Source of the DNA: DASRWI01 sp035654655
GTDB taxonomy: Bacteria > Bacteroidota > Ignavibacteria > Ignavibacteriales > Ignavibacteriaceae
Direction: 5' to 3'
Assembly (NCBI GenBank): GCA_035654655.1
Contig: DASRWI010000016.1
Span: 124,001-188,000 of the forward strand
DNA length: 64,000 nt
The position numbers and the translations under genes were made by a program. Positions within the stretch are counted from its first letter, which is position 1, and each line of letters opens with the position of its first letter. This document shows positions 16,594 through 24,994 of the stretch, piece by piece. The notes under the pieces were generated by a model. The model did no database searches and was not told where the DNA came from. It saw nothing but the letters and a program-made list of their open reading frames with translations.

Positions 16594-17429
16594 TAATAAC
16601 AGTAATTGGAACCGGACTTATTGGTGGTTCACTTGCAGTAACTTTAAAAAAATTAAATTTCTGTAAAGAAGTCATTGGTGTTGATTTAAATCCTGATAAC
16701 ATTAAAACTGCTTTAAGCTTAAATTTAATAGATAGAACTACTAATCTAAAAGAAGCAGTAAAGGCTTCTGATATTGTTATAATAGCAGTACCAGTTGATG
16801 CATCGATTAATGTTTTAAATCAGGTGCTTGATTTAACAACTAATCAGATTGTTCTTGATACAGGTTCCACCAAGGAAAATATTATTCAGGCAGCAGCAAA
16901 ACATAAGAATAGAAAAAGATTTGTTGCTACCCATCCTATTTGGGGAACTGAATATAAGGGTCCTCAAGCGGCAGTATGCGGAGCCTTCAACGGTAAAGTA
17001 ACTGTCATTTGTAATCCTGAAGAGAGTGATGCTGATGCATTACAAAAAGCAGAGGAGATGTACCATTGTTTAGGAATGAACATAATTTATATGAATGCCA
17101 CAAGCCACGACCTTCACGCTGCATATGTCAGTCATATTTCACATATTACCTCTTTTGCATTAGCTTTGTCGGTTCTTGAAAAAGAAAAAGAAGAAGATAC
17201 AATTTTTCAGCTTGCTGGAGCAGGATTTGAAAGTACAGTACGTCTTGCAAAAAGTAACCCTGAAATGTGGATACCAATTTTCCGGCAAAACAGAAGTAAT
17301 ATACTGGATGTTCTTAATGAACAAATTTATCAGCTAAAACAATTTAAAAAATTAATGGAACTTGAAGAGTTTGATGCTCTTTATAAACTAATTGAACAGG
17401 CAAATCAAATTAAAAGAATTATAAAGTAG
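16590..17429 (+). CDS. tyrA: Prephenate dehydrogenase
   Basis: 279 residues. The N-terminal Rossmann motif is VIGTGLIGGSLA, followed by VIIAVPVDA and DTGSTKENI, and ATHPIWGTEYKGPQAA carries the conserved His of the TyrA active site. The C-terminal helical part (LAGAGFESTVRLAKSNPEMWIPIFRQN) is the typical dimer domain. The enzyme oxidatively decarboxylates prephenate to 4-hydroxyphenylpyruvate using NAD(P). There is no fused ACT or chorismate mutase domain; the mutase is on the next gene product. It is translationally coupled to the aminotransferase (ATGA) and lies seven bases before the DAHP synthase gene. Confidence 0.93.
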   Translation: MIITVIGTGLIGGSLAVTLKKLNFCKEVIGVDLNPDNIKTALSLNLIDRTTNLKEAVKASDIVIIAVPVDASINVLNQVLDLTTNQIVLDTGSTKENIIQAAAKHKNRKRFVATHPIWGTEYKGPQAAVCGAFNGKVTVICNPEESDADALQKAEEMYHCLGMNIIYMNATSHDLHAAYVSHISHITSFALALSVLEKEKEEDTIFQLAGAGFESTVRLAKSNPEMWIPIFRQNRSNILDVLNEQIYQLKQFKKLMELEEFDALYKLIEQANQIKRIIK

Positions 17430-17436
17430 GTGTAAG

Positions 17437-18492
17437 ATGGATTTATTAAATAAACGTCCTTTAATAATTGCTGGACCTTGCGGAGCTGAAAGTGAAGAGC
17501 AAGTTATAAACACAGCATTACAATTAAAAGAAACAGGAAAAGTGGACGTATTTAGAGCAGGAATTTGGAAACCTCGTACACGTCCCGGAACATTTGAAGG
17601 TGTTGGGATAAAGGGACTCCCCTGGCTTCAAAAAGTAAAAGAACTTACAAATTTTCCTATCACCACAGAGGTCTCTACTTCAAAGCAGGTTGAGGATGCA
17701 CTTTACTATAACATAGATATACTTTGGATAGGTGCACGTACTGCAGGAAATCCTGCAAGTGTTCAGGAAATTTCAAATGCCTTACGAGGAACTAACCTTC
17801 CAATATTAATCAAAAATCCAATGATACCTGATATTGATCTATGGATGGGTGCTTATGAAAGAATTTTAAAAGCCGGTATAAATAATATTGGATTCATTCA
17901 TAGAGGCTTCAGCACGTTTGGAAATACAGAATTTAGAAATGCTCCAATGTGGCATCTTGCAATTGAAATGAAAAGGCACTTCCCTGATATAATGATGATT
18001 TGCGATCCTTCTCATATTTGCGGAAGAAGAGACACCTTACATTCTGTTTCACAAAAGGCAATTGATTTGGATTATGATGGATTAATGATTGAAAGCCATA
18101 TTAATCCTGATAACGCACTTAGCGATGCTAAACAGCAGTTAACTCCTGATGCTTTTAATGAATTATTGAATTCAATTGTTTGGAGGAAAAAAGGAACAAA
18201 TGAAACTTCTTTCAATGTTGCACTTGATAAGCTTAGAGAACAAATAGACCATCTGGATAATGAATTGCTCCATATACTTTCGCAAAGAATGAAGATATCT
18301 GAGAAAATAGGAAAGTATAAGAAGGACAATAACATTAAAATCCTCCAGGCACAAAGATGGAATGATGTAATTGATAAAGCTTTTAAAGTTGGTGAAGCAA
18401 AAGGACTAAGCAGAGAATTCATTACAAAATATTTTGAAGCTATTCATATGGAAAGTATAAGTCACCAAAATAAAATAATGAATAATGAATAA
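17437..18492 (+). CDS. Bifunctional DAHP synthase / type II chorismate mutase
   Basis: 351 residues. Residues 1 to about 250 are a KDO8P-like (type I-beta) DAHP synthase: IIAGPCGAESEEQ, RAGIWKPRTRPGTFEG, ICDPSHICGRR and a late DGLMIESHINPDNALSDA. It joins PEP and erythrose 4-phosphate as the first shikimate step. Residues about 262-345 are an AroQ-type chorismate mutase helix bundle (LDKLREQIDHLDNELLHILSQRM then KIGKYKKDNN and LQAQRW). The fusion is common in Bacteroidota and lets chorismate or prephenate inhibit the synthase. TAGGTG lies just before the ATG. It is the last gene of the attenuated operon, so first and last steps of Tyr synthesis are co-regulated. Confidence 0.93.
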   Translation: MDLLNKRPLIIAGPCGAESEEQVINTALQLKETGKVDVFRAGIWKPRTRPGTFEGVGIKGLPWLQKVKELTNFPITTEVSTSKQVEDALYYNIDILWIGARTAGNPASVQEISNALRGTNLPILIKNPMIPDIDLWMGAYERILKAGINNIGFIHRGFSTFGNTEFRNAPMWHLAIEMKRHFPDIMMICDPSHICGRRDTLHSVSQKAIDLDYDGLMIESHINPDNALSDAKQQLTPDAFNELLNSIVWRKKGTNETSFNVALDKLREQIDHLDNELLHILSQRMKISEKIGKYKKDNNIKILQAQRWNDVIDKAFKVGEAKGLSREFITKYFEAIHMESISHQNKIMNNE

Positions 18493-18721
18493 ATTTAAAC
18501 AAAAAATGCTTTAAGCTTGAATCAAATGGTACAATGGATAATGGATTATTATTATTACCTTTGCAGTAATATTTTGAAAACATCCATTATGCTAAGTACT
18601 TTTAGAAAAGTTAATCGTCTTTATAAATGGATTATTATCTTTAATATGATTCTATTCATTTACTTTTTAATTATGATTTGTGAAATAATCAGCTTTTAAA
18701 ATCATCTCCCGAATCTTTGTT

Positions 18722-19132
18722 TTAATCTCTTCCCTTAATCAATAATAGTGGTATTGATATTTTATGTTTTAATATTTGTGTAACACTTCCGTAAAGAATA
18801 TCCTTAAAGAATGAATGTCCGTGCGTTGCCATTGCAATAAGGTCATAATCTGAATTTTCAATTTCATTAAGTATCTCAACCTCAGGTTCACCTTGAAGCA
18901 TTTTTGTGAACACCTTTATATTATTATTGTGCAGAATATTTTCAAATTTTAATAATGCGTCTTTAGCTTTTTGATATAAAATAGCATCTTCATCAAGAGT
19001 ATGTGAATGCACAACGTGAAGCAGCATTACACTGGAATCATTTTGCAAAGCTAATGGAATTATATGTTCAATTACTTTATCATCAACCGGTGAACAATCT
19101 ATTGGTACTAATATGTTTTTGTATATTTGCAC
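18722..19132 (-). CDS. Universal stress protein, UspA family
   Basis: 136 residues: starts KNILVPIDCSPVDDKVIEH and has LLHVVHSH, the typical Usp beta-alpha fold. The ATP-binding segment usually reads G-x2-G-x9-G-S/T; here ATHGHSFFKDILYGSVTQ keeps the first Gly and the final Gly-Ser but lacks the second Gly, so nucleotide binding is uncertain. The start is three bases after the mntH stop, so it is the second gene of an mntH-usp operon. The role is probably stress adaptation linked to metal supply; some genomes fuse an Nramp transporter to a Usp domain, which supports a functional pair. Confidence 0.88.
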   Translation of the reverse strand: MQIYKNILVPIDCSPVDDKVIEHIIPLALQNDSSVMLLHVVHSHTLDEDAILYQKAKDALLKFENILHNNNIKVFTKMLQGEPEVEILNEIENSDYDLIAMATHGHSFFKDILYGSVTQILKHKISIPLLLIKGRD

Positions 19133-19135
19133 TTA

Positions 19136-20392
19136 CTATTTTCCTGTTATTGTGGAATAGAGTAAATATATATTTAATATAATTATTATTGCTGAGATTA
19201 TTGATGCTAGAATAAACTCTCTATTACTGCTTCTTAAGTTACTCATCAGTTTTTTGCTTCTGCTTAATATAACTAATGGGATTAATGTAAAAGGAAGTTG
19301 AATACTAAGCATAACCTGACTGAAAATTAATAATTTATAAACATCTACTCCTATCATTAAAATAAAAAATGAAGGTATAGCTGTGATAACAACAGAAATT
19401 TTATAAAGAAAAGTTCTGGGGTCCTCAGGTTTTCCAAGAAAACCCGTAATAACATTGACTTCAGCCATTGAAGAAGTTACAAAAGAACCTAAACCTGCAA
19501 ATACAAGAGCTATTGCAAATAGAAGTCCGGCAAAATCACCGGCCAGCGGCTTTAATGTTACTGATGCCTGTTCGATGCTGTTCACATAAACATTGTTAAA
19601 ATAGAACACAGTAGCAGCAACAATTATCATTGATGAATTAACAAGCCAACCCAATATCATTGCAAAAAATGTATCAATCTTTTCAAAACGTAAATATTTT
19701 ATTTTCTCCTGTTCCTGCTCTCCCCAAACTCTGCTGTGTATAACATTTGAATGAAGAAAAATATTATGCGGCATTACCACTGCTCCAAGAATAGCCATTG
19801 CAGTGTAAATACTTTCCTTATTTATTGTCGGAATTATTATTGCAGGTGCAAGTTCCCGCCAATGAGGGTCAACTATCAGTATTTCAATCAGGTAACATAA
19901 CGCAATTATACCAAGAAAGCCCATTATGATTGATTCAATTCTATGATATCGCTGACTAATAATTAAGAACACGGTAAAGATTATTGTGACTACTGCTCCC
20001 AGCCATAATGGAAATCCAAACAAAAGATTAAACCCAACGGCACCTCCAATAAGCTCAGCTACGTCAGTGGCAATACAGGCAAGAACAATAGTCAATCCAA
20101 GAAATCCGGAGACAGGTTTAGAAAAATAATTCCTGATATTTACCGCTAAGGACTTTCCTGTGGCAATACCTAATTTAGCTGACATATGCTGGATAAGAAT
20201 AAGCATCATAGTGCTTAGAGTAATTACCCAAAGGAGGGAATATCCAAATTTTGAACCTCCTTCAATGTTTGTTGCCCAGTTACCCGGATCAATAAATCCA
20301 ACTGTAATGAGAAATCCAGGTCCTAAAAAACTTAATATAGTAGTTAAAGGAACTGATTTTTTATATGTTGAAAGAAGTTTGAATTTTTTCAT
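19136..20392 (-). CDS. mntH: Nramp-family divalent metal (Mn2+/Fe2+) transporter
   Basis: 418 residues, about eleven hydrophobic spans. The unwound part of the first helix has the family DPGN motif (Asp35-Asn38) and a later helix has VVMPHNIFLHS, matching the MPH motif; together Asp, Asn and Met coordinate the transition metal. Transport is driven by protons across the inner membrane. Length is normal for bacterial MntH. It is followed closely by a Usp gene. The 92 bases upstream hold no obvious MntR box that I can identify, so regulation is unknown. Confidence 0.92.
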   Translation of the reverse strand: MKKFKLLSTYKKSVPLTTILSFLGPGFLITVGFIDPGNWATNIEGGSKFGYSLLWVITLSTMMLILIQHMSAKLGIATGKSLAVNIRNYFSKPVSGFLGLTIVLACIATDVAELIGGAVGFNLLFGFPLWLGAVVTIIFTVFLIISQRYHRIESIIMGFLGIIALCYLIEILIVDPHWRELAPAIIIPTINKESIYTAMAILGAVVMPHNIFLHSNVIHSRVWGEQEQEKIKYLRFEKIDTFFAMILGWLVNSSMIIVAATVFYFNNVYVNSIEQASVTLKPLAGDFAGLLFAIALVFAGLGSFVTSSMAEVNVITGFLGKPEDPRTFLYKISVVITAIPSFFILMIGVDVYKLLIFSQVMLSIQLPFTLIPLVILSRSKKLMSNLRSSNREFILASIISAIIIILNIYLLYSTITGK

Positions 20393-20484
20393 TTTAAAAA
20401 TATAACAGGATAATTAAAAAAAACTATGATGATTTTATTTTCTTAAGAATAGGTAGAATAGAAATTGGTGAGTTCTTTGGTTTG

Positions 20485-20835
20485 TTATTTTTGATTTGAG
20501 ATTGCGCTGCTAAATATATTATTGATAGCATTCCTTAATTCATCACTTTGATAGGGTTCTTCAATAATAGCATCCACTATATCAACAAATTTTTGTGACT
20601 CCTTTTGTCTCATAGAGGATAAAAGAATAATTGGAAGATGAAAGTTTTTTTTAATTGAAGATAGCAATGATAAATTTTTATCATCTGTATCAATTATTAA
20701 TAAATCAAAACTTTTAACTTCAAGTAAGCTTAAAATAGAATCAGGTTTTATAGATACTAAGTTGAAATGTTTGAGTTGTTTTCTTAGGTCTAAATCAATA
20801 ATTTTTTCTGGCTCTGCAATAAGAATATTTTGCAT
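20485..20835 (-). CDS. Degenerate receiver-like protein
   Basis: 116 residues from ATG 20835. The frame runs open to 21069 but that part crosses a terminator hairpin and looks non-coding. The fold is receiver-like: QNILIAEPE in place of ILIVDDE, FDLLIIDTDDKN with Asp49 at the phospho-acceptor strand, HLPIILLSS and finally IIEEPYQSDELRNAI, where the invariant Lys before Pro is Glu. The acidic pair is reduced to a single Glu and the Lys is lost, so normal phosphorylation is unlikely and it may be a pseudo-receiver. No output domain or kinase is adjacent. It ends 93 bases before the start side of mntH, same strand. Confidence 0.6.
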   Translation of the reverse strand: MQNILIAEPEKIIDLDLRKQLKHFNLVSIKPDSILSLLEVKSFDLLIIDTDDKNLSLLSSIKKNFHLPIILLSSMRQKESQKFVDIVDAIIEEPYQSDELRNAINNIFSSAISNQK

Positions 20836-20940
20836 AAACTGCCATTCCTGCCTGCTTAGTTTTATAGTTACATAAATAATATATGCACAAATAAACTCAA
20901 AATCAAATAATTTTGCGAATTGCAATTGCAGCATAATAAA

Positions 20941-20967
20941 AAAGCCTGGAATTTTCTTCCAGGCTTT
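20941..20967 (-). terminator. Leftward terminator upstream of the receiver-like gene
   Basis: Eleven-base stem AAAGCCTGGAA (20941-20951) with TTCCAGGCTTT (20957-20967); on the minus strand it is followed by TTTTTTATTATG. It ends some transcript that begins to the right, or acts as an attenuator about 105 bases ahead of the ATG at 20835. Confidence 0.7.
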
Positions 20968-21462
20968 AAGCCCCTTGAACCATAACTTAATGTAAACTTT
21001 TGCATAAATTATACAATGTGAGTAATCAAGTACAATACTAAACGAATCCAAAAACACATACTGAAGCACTTATTCACACAATTATCTAATGTTTATTGCT
21101 CAAGTTGTATGTATGAACAGAATAATAAATTATACTTCCAGCAACATTAAGTTTATAAATATAATCCTTACCCTTATATTTTCTTTAGTAGCCTTCTATT
21201 TAATGTTATTTTAATTCTTAATTTAAATAACTAGCAACTTACGTTCCCTTCTATTCTAAAACTCCTTTCTCGCAATGATCTAAATATCTATTTTTCCCCT
21301 CCCCTTAACTATTAAACCTAATCCTATTTTATGCTTTAAACATTTAGCATTTAAGCCTTTTTTGTTTAAGCACATATCACTATTCTCTATGGTGTTTTGG
21401 TTTTTTTTAGATATTTTTGAATAGGTATATTTTGTAAAATTTTATTTAATTGGAGTTTTTTT
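20968..21462. other. Intergenic stretch without recognised gene
   Basis: About 495 AT-rich bases. A transcript for the leftward terminator at 20941-20967 must start here, but no exact promoter match was found. No ORF with coding character is seen. Confidence 0.5.
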
Positions 21463-22710
21463 ATGGCTGTTATCAGGCCCTTCAAAGCGCTTAGACCTGC
21501 AAAGGATTTTGCTCAAAAAGTTGCTTCCGTACCTTATGATGTGGTAAACAGAGATGAAGCTGCAGAGCTTGCAAAAAATAATATCTATTCTCTTTTAAAT
21601 GTTACCCGTTCTGAAATTTCTTTCCCATCTGATGTTAATCCTTATTCTCCCGAAATTTATCTGAAGGCAAAAGAAAATCTAAACGCTATCATTGATTCCA
21701 AGGCTTTAGTTGAAGACCCTAAACCTCATTTCTATTTATACCGCCTGATTATGGATGGAAGAGCTCAGACAGGTATTGCTGCTACTTTTTCCGTTGATGA
21801 TTATGAAAATGATGTTATAATGAAACATGAAAAGACAAGAAAAGAAAAAGAGGATGACCGTACTAATCATATTATTACTACCGGTGCACAGACTGGTCCG
21901 GTTTTTTTAACTTACAAGGGTTCTCAAAAAATTGATGAAGCTGTAAAGAAAATTACTGAAGGTGAAAAACCTGAATATGATTTTGAATCTGTTGATGGAA
22001 TTAAACATACAGTATGGGTCGTTCCTAATAAATACAATGATTTGTTTGTTAATGAAATTGCAGCAACAAAAAATCTATATATTGCAGATGGACATCATCG
22101 TGCAGCAAGTGCGTTCCGAACCAGAAATGAAATGAAGAATAATAATCCTAAGCATACAGGTGAGGAAGAATATAATTTCTTTATTGGAGTTCTGTTCCCG
22201 GCTGACCAATTACAGATACTTCCTTACAACAGAGTTGTATATGATTTAAATGGAAAAAACAAAAACGTTATCCTTAATGAAATAAGTGATAAATTTGATA
22301 TACGTGCAACAGATGATGCTACTCCTGATGAACCTAAAACATTTTGTATGTATATCGACAAGCAATGGTATCTTCTACAACCGAAGGATGCAATTGCAGC
22401 AAGCAATAGCTTAGCTAAATCTGTTGCTGAAACATTGGATGTTAGTGTACTTCAGGATTTTATTTTAAATCCTGTATTTAATATAGATGACCCTCGTACA
22501 AACAAAAGAGTTGATTTTGTTGGAGGCATTAGAGGTACAAACGAATTGGAAAGATTAGTTGATTCAGGTAAGGCTGCAGTTGCTTTTTCATTGTATCCAG
22601 TTAGTGTTGAAGATTTAATGAAAATATCTGATGCAGGTGAAATTATGCCGCCTAAATCAACCTGGTTCGAACCAAAATTGCGTGATGGTTTGTTAGTACA
22701 TAAAATCTAA
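21463..22710 (+). CDS. DUF1015 family protein, likely serine-metabolism associated
   Basis: 415 residues. The start ATG follows TTGGAG closely. Family landmarks are the opening IRPFKALRPAKDFAQKVASVPYDVV, YRLIMDGRAQTGI, HEKTRKEKEDDRTNHI and YIADGHHRAASA. DUF1015 (COG4198) proteins are widespread, cytosolic and frequently sit next to serC or serA; distant relatives include ParB-like serine kinases, so a role in serine or phosphoserine metabolism has been suggested from context. Here serC is the next gene, 285 bases away, with a dispersed repeat between them. No catalytic assignment can be made from sequence alone. Confidence 0.8.
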   Translation: MAVIRPFKALRPAKDFAQKVASVPYDVVNRDEAAELAKNNIYSLLNVTRSEISFPSDVNPYSPEIYLKAKENLNAIIDSKALVEDPKPHFYLYRLIMDGRAQTGIAATFSVDDYENDVIMKHEKTRKEKEDDRTNHIITTGAQTGPVFLTYKGSQKIDEAVKKITEGEKPEYDFESVDGIKHTVWVVPNKYNDLFVNEIAATKNLYIADGHHRAASAFRTRNEMKNNNPKHTGEEEYNFFIGVLFPADQLQILPYNRVVYDLNGKNKNVILNEISDKFDIRATDDATPDEPKTFCMYIDKQWYLLQPKDAIAASNSLAKSVAETLDVSVLQDFILNPVFNIDDPRTNKRVDFVGGIRGTNELERLVDSGKAAVAFSLYPVSVEDLMKISDAGEIMPPKSTWFEPKLRDGLLVHKI

Positions 22711-22718
22711 AACGCAGG

Positions 22719-22846
22719 TACTTCGAGTGTTTTTTGTCCGTAGGCCAAAAAATGTATCGAGAAGACCAAAGTTTATTTGAATATCGCAGCGGGCATCTCG
22801 ATACATTTTTCTCGCTAAGATCGAAAAACACTCGATGAACCGCTGC
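22719..22846. repeat. Paired-hairpin dispersed repeat, copy 2
   Basis: Compact copy. Left hairpin CTTCGAGTGTTTTTTGTCC (22721-22739) with GGCCAAAAAATGTATCGAGAAG; right hairpin ATCTCGATACATTTTT with AAAAACACTCGATGAACC, inside outer arms GCAGCGGGC and GCTGC. Copy 3 (28699-28830) is its reverse complement. Confidence 0.8.
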
Positions 22847-22850
22847 TTGT

Positions 22851-22936
22851 CTGTCATTGCGAAAAGTTTGTGTCCTTGCGAAAAGCGCAGCGACGAAGCA
22901 ATCTCTGGGTTTAGCCCATGATTTAAACCGTGGGAA
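22851..22936. repeat. Degenerate palindromic intergenic repeats
   Basis: GTCATTGCGAAAAG followed by CGACGAAGCAATCTCTGG, the same style as 59128-59180, then AGCCCATGATTTAAACCGTGGGA, a degraded form of the CCCATGACTTTAGTCATGGG palindrome. Confidence 0.5.
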
Positions 22937-22994
22937 TATTTGAATTTATGAATTTTAAAAATTTATTAAAGCCTACAATAAGGAGAAAAACATA

Positions 22995-24086
22995 ATGGAA
23001 AAAAGAGTGTATAATTTTAGTGCAGGTCCTGCTGTTCTTCCTGAAGAAGTATTAAAAGAAGCTCAGGAAAATTTGTTCTCACTACCGGGTGTTGGTATGT
23101 CAATTTTGGAAATTAGTCACCGTTCAAAATATTTCGATGCCGTAATTGAAGAAGCAAAAGCTAACTTGAAAAAATTAATGGGCTTAAATGATAACTATGA
23201 CCTTTTATTTCTTCAAGGTGGTGCAAGCTTGCAATTTTCAATGGTACCATTGAACTTAATGCCTCCTAGAAATAAAGCAGATTATATTGTTACAGGAGTT
23301 TGGTCAAAGAAAGCGGTTAAAGAAGCAAAAAGAGTTGGTACTCTTAATATTGCCGCTTCTACTGAGCAGGAAGGCTTCAATCGCATTCCTACTCCAGATG
23401 AAATTAAATTAGACCCTGATGCAGCTTATGTTCATTATACTTCCAACAATACTATTTATGGAACCGAGTGGAGTTACATTCCTGAAGTTGGTAATGTTCC
23501 TTTAGTTTGCGATATGTCTTCGGATATTCTTTCAAGACCAATGGACTTCAATAAGTTTGCATTAATTTATGCAGGTGCTCAAAAGAATATGGGACCATCA
23601 GGAGTTACCTTTGTTGTTATTCGTAAGGATATGCTTGAGAGAAGTTCTGATAGTCTACATACAATGTTGAACTATAAAATCCACGCTGAAAATAATTCTT
23701 TATATAATACTCCATCAGTATTCGGAATTTATATTATCAACTTAATTGCTAAATGGCTGCTTAAATTAGGCGGACTTGAAGCAATGTATAAGATCAACAA
23801 GGAAAAAGCTGATTTACTTTACAAGTGCTTTGATGAAAGTGATGGCTTCTATAAAGGGCACGCTTGCAAAGACAGCCGTTCTTTAATGAACATTACTTTC
23901 AGATTGCAAAGTGAAGAACTTGAAAAGAAACTTATCAGCGAAACTACTGCTGCTGGTTTCGATGGTCTAAAAGGACATCGTTCTGTCGGCGGTTTAAGGG
24001 CTTCTGTTTACAATGCATTCCCTGTTAAAGGTGTTGCTGATTTAGTTGATTTTATGAAAGACTTTCAGAAAAAGAATTCTAAATAA
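22995..24086 (+). CDS. serC: Phosphoserine aminotransferase
   Basis: 363 residues, standard length. FSAGPAVLPEEVLKEAQE at the N-terminus and MSILEISHRSKYFD are typical SerC sequences, and YAGAQKNMGPSGV holds the PLP-binding Lys197. The enzyme converts 3-phosphohydroxypyruvate and glutamate to phosphoserine in the cytosol, and also serves pyridoxal phosphate synthesis. AGGAG lies ten bases before the ATG. serA is not in the window; the upstream DUF1015 gene is its usual neighbour. A terminator follows directly. Confidence 0.96.
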   Translation: MEKRVYNFSAGPAVLPEEVLKEAQENLFSLPGVGMSILEISHRSKYFDAVIEEAKANLKKLMGLNDNYDLLFLQGGASLQFSMVPLNLMPPRNKADYIVTGVWSKKAVKEAKRVGTLNIAASTEQEGFNRIPTPDEIKLDPDAAYVHYTSNNTIYGTEWSYIPEVGNVPLVCDMSSDILSRPMDFNKFALIYAGAQKNMGPSGVTFVVIRKDMLERSSDSLHTMLNYKIHAENNSLYNTPSVFGIYIINLIAKWLLKLGGLEAMYKINKEKADLLYKCFDESDGFYKGHACKDSRSLMNITFRLQSEELEKKLISETTAAGFDGLKGHRSVGGLRASVYNAFPVKGVADLVDFMKDFQKKNSK

Positions 24087-24098
24087 ATTATAAACTTT

Positions 24099-24123
24099 AA
24101 GGCTGCAGCAATGCAGCCTTTTT
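24099..24123 (+). terminator. Terminator after serC
   Basis: Stem AAGGCTGCA (24099-24107) with TGCAGCCTT (24112-24120), loop GCAA, then T. It lies just ahead of the next lipoprotein gene. Confidence 0.85.
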
Positions 24124-24140
24124 ATTATAAGAGAGTTACA

Positions 24141-24566
24141 ATGAAAAAAATATTTTACCTTCTGCCTTTAGTGCTAATTATTTTCGTTGCCTGTGAGAAA
24201 AAAGAAGAATCAAATCTCTCCGTAAAAATTACTCAGGCATTTGCCTTTGCAACAGATGAAAATTGGGAAGTAAATGTTCCTGCAACTGTAAAGGGATTTA
24301 AAACTAAAGGAGAAGAAGGGAATAGAAATGCTTCTCTATCTTACAGTATTGACGTGACAAATCCTCAGGGAAAAACTTTTTCAAAAATTTATTCAGGTAA
24401 GGAAGAAATAAATTTGACTGAAGTCAAAGATGATATAACAATTGATGTTCAATTTTATTTAGACACAACTTATGTCCCAGGTGATTATAAGATTACACTT
24501 AACTTAATTGATGAGTTTTCAAAAAACAAAGCAACAGGTATAGCTGATCTGCAGCTATCTAATTAA
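24141..24566 (+). CDS. Small lipoprotein of unknown function
   Basis: 141 residues from ATG 24141; the frame extends upstream to 24111 but that part overlaps the serC terminator. The signal sequence MKKIFYLLPLVLIIFVAC puts the lipidated cysteine at residue 18, with Glu-Lys next. The mature part is about 120 residues, probably all beta (TQAFAFATDENWEVNVPATV, ASLSYSIDVTNPQGK, DITIDVQFYLDTTYVPGDYKITLNL), so an immunoglobulin-like sandwich is likely. The pattern suggests it binds something at the outer membrane, but no family is recognised. It is followed by a small cytosolic protein gene 19 bases on. Confidence 0.65.
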   Translation: MKKIFYLLPLVLIIFVACEKKEESNLSVKITQAFAFATDENWEVNVPATVKGFKTKGEEGNRNASLSYSIDVTNPQGKTFSKIYSGKEEINLTEVKDDITIDVQFYLDTTYVPGDYKITLNLIDEFSKNKATGIADLQLSN

Positions 24567-24585
24567 CTTTAACTGAGGTGCAACC

Positions 24586-24855
24586 ATGGTGAAAGTAATT
24601 GGCGGAAAAGGAACATCTAAAGAAGATGCTATTGTTATTGAAGCAGCTAATGAAACTGAAGGAGTTGAAACTGAATATATGATTGCTGAAGAAATTTTTG
24701 GCAAAGAGAATATTGATTGGCATTTGTTTCAACAAATCTTAGATAATGATACTGAAAATAAAAAAGTTTATGACACACTTATTATTGAAGATAATAAAGA
24801 AATTCAATACGAACTTTGGTTTGATGTGACTGCTTTTTACGGTAAGTATGAATAG
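24586..24855 (+). CDS. Small acidic protein, unknown function
   Basis: 89 residues with no signal peptide or membrane span, strongly acidic (DNDTENKK, IIEDNKE). GAGGTG sits ten bases before the ATG. The sequence VKVIGGKGTSKEDAIVIEAAN and the end YELWFDVTAFYGKYE look like a compact alpha/beta fold, and proteins of this look occur as single-domain hypotheticals in Bacteroidota; I do not recognise a named family. It shares the operon with the preceding lipoprotein and ends before a strong terminator. Confidence 0.6.
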   Translation: MVKVIGGKGTSKEDAIVIEAANETEGVETEYMIAEEIFGKENIDWHLFQQILDNDTENKKVYDTLIIEDNKEIQYELWFDVTAFYGKYE

Positions 24856-24880
24856 AATATTTTTTTAATTTAAAACAAAA

Positions 24881-24906
24881 AAACCCACAATGTTGTGGGT
24901 TTTTTA
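24881..24906. terminator. Bidirectional terminator
   Basis: AAACCCACAA (24881-24890) and TTGTGGGTTT (24893-24902) with A run on the left and T run on the right. It can serve the small acidic protein gene from the left and the barrel gene (minus strand) from the right. A near-identical one stands at 36761-36790. Confidence 0.85.
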
Positions 24907-24994
24907 TTTTAAAGATTATCCAAATAAAAAGTTTAGCCCATGATTTTCCCATAGGGACAGAACCTTGTGGTTATCGTGGATTTCAGGATCTTTT

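Noticed and set aside
18493..18699. Second possible amino-acid leader (ATG 18534 with four TTA Leu codons, ATG 18541 with Tyr codons) and a 60-codon frame
   Set aside because: Both runs come from one TTA repeat read in two frames; the next gene is on the opposite strand, so there is nothing to attenuate. A small membrane protein is possible but has no start signal.
20836..21069. 78-codon N-terminal extension of the receiver-like gene
   Set aside because: It passes through a terminator hairpin and does not look like coding sequence; the receiver fold begins at Met 20835.
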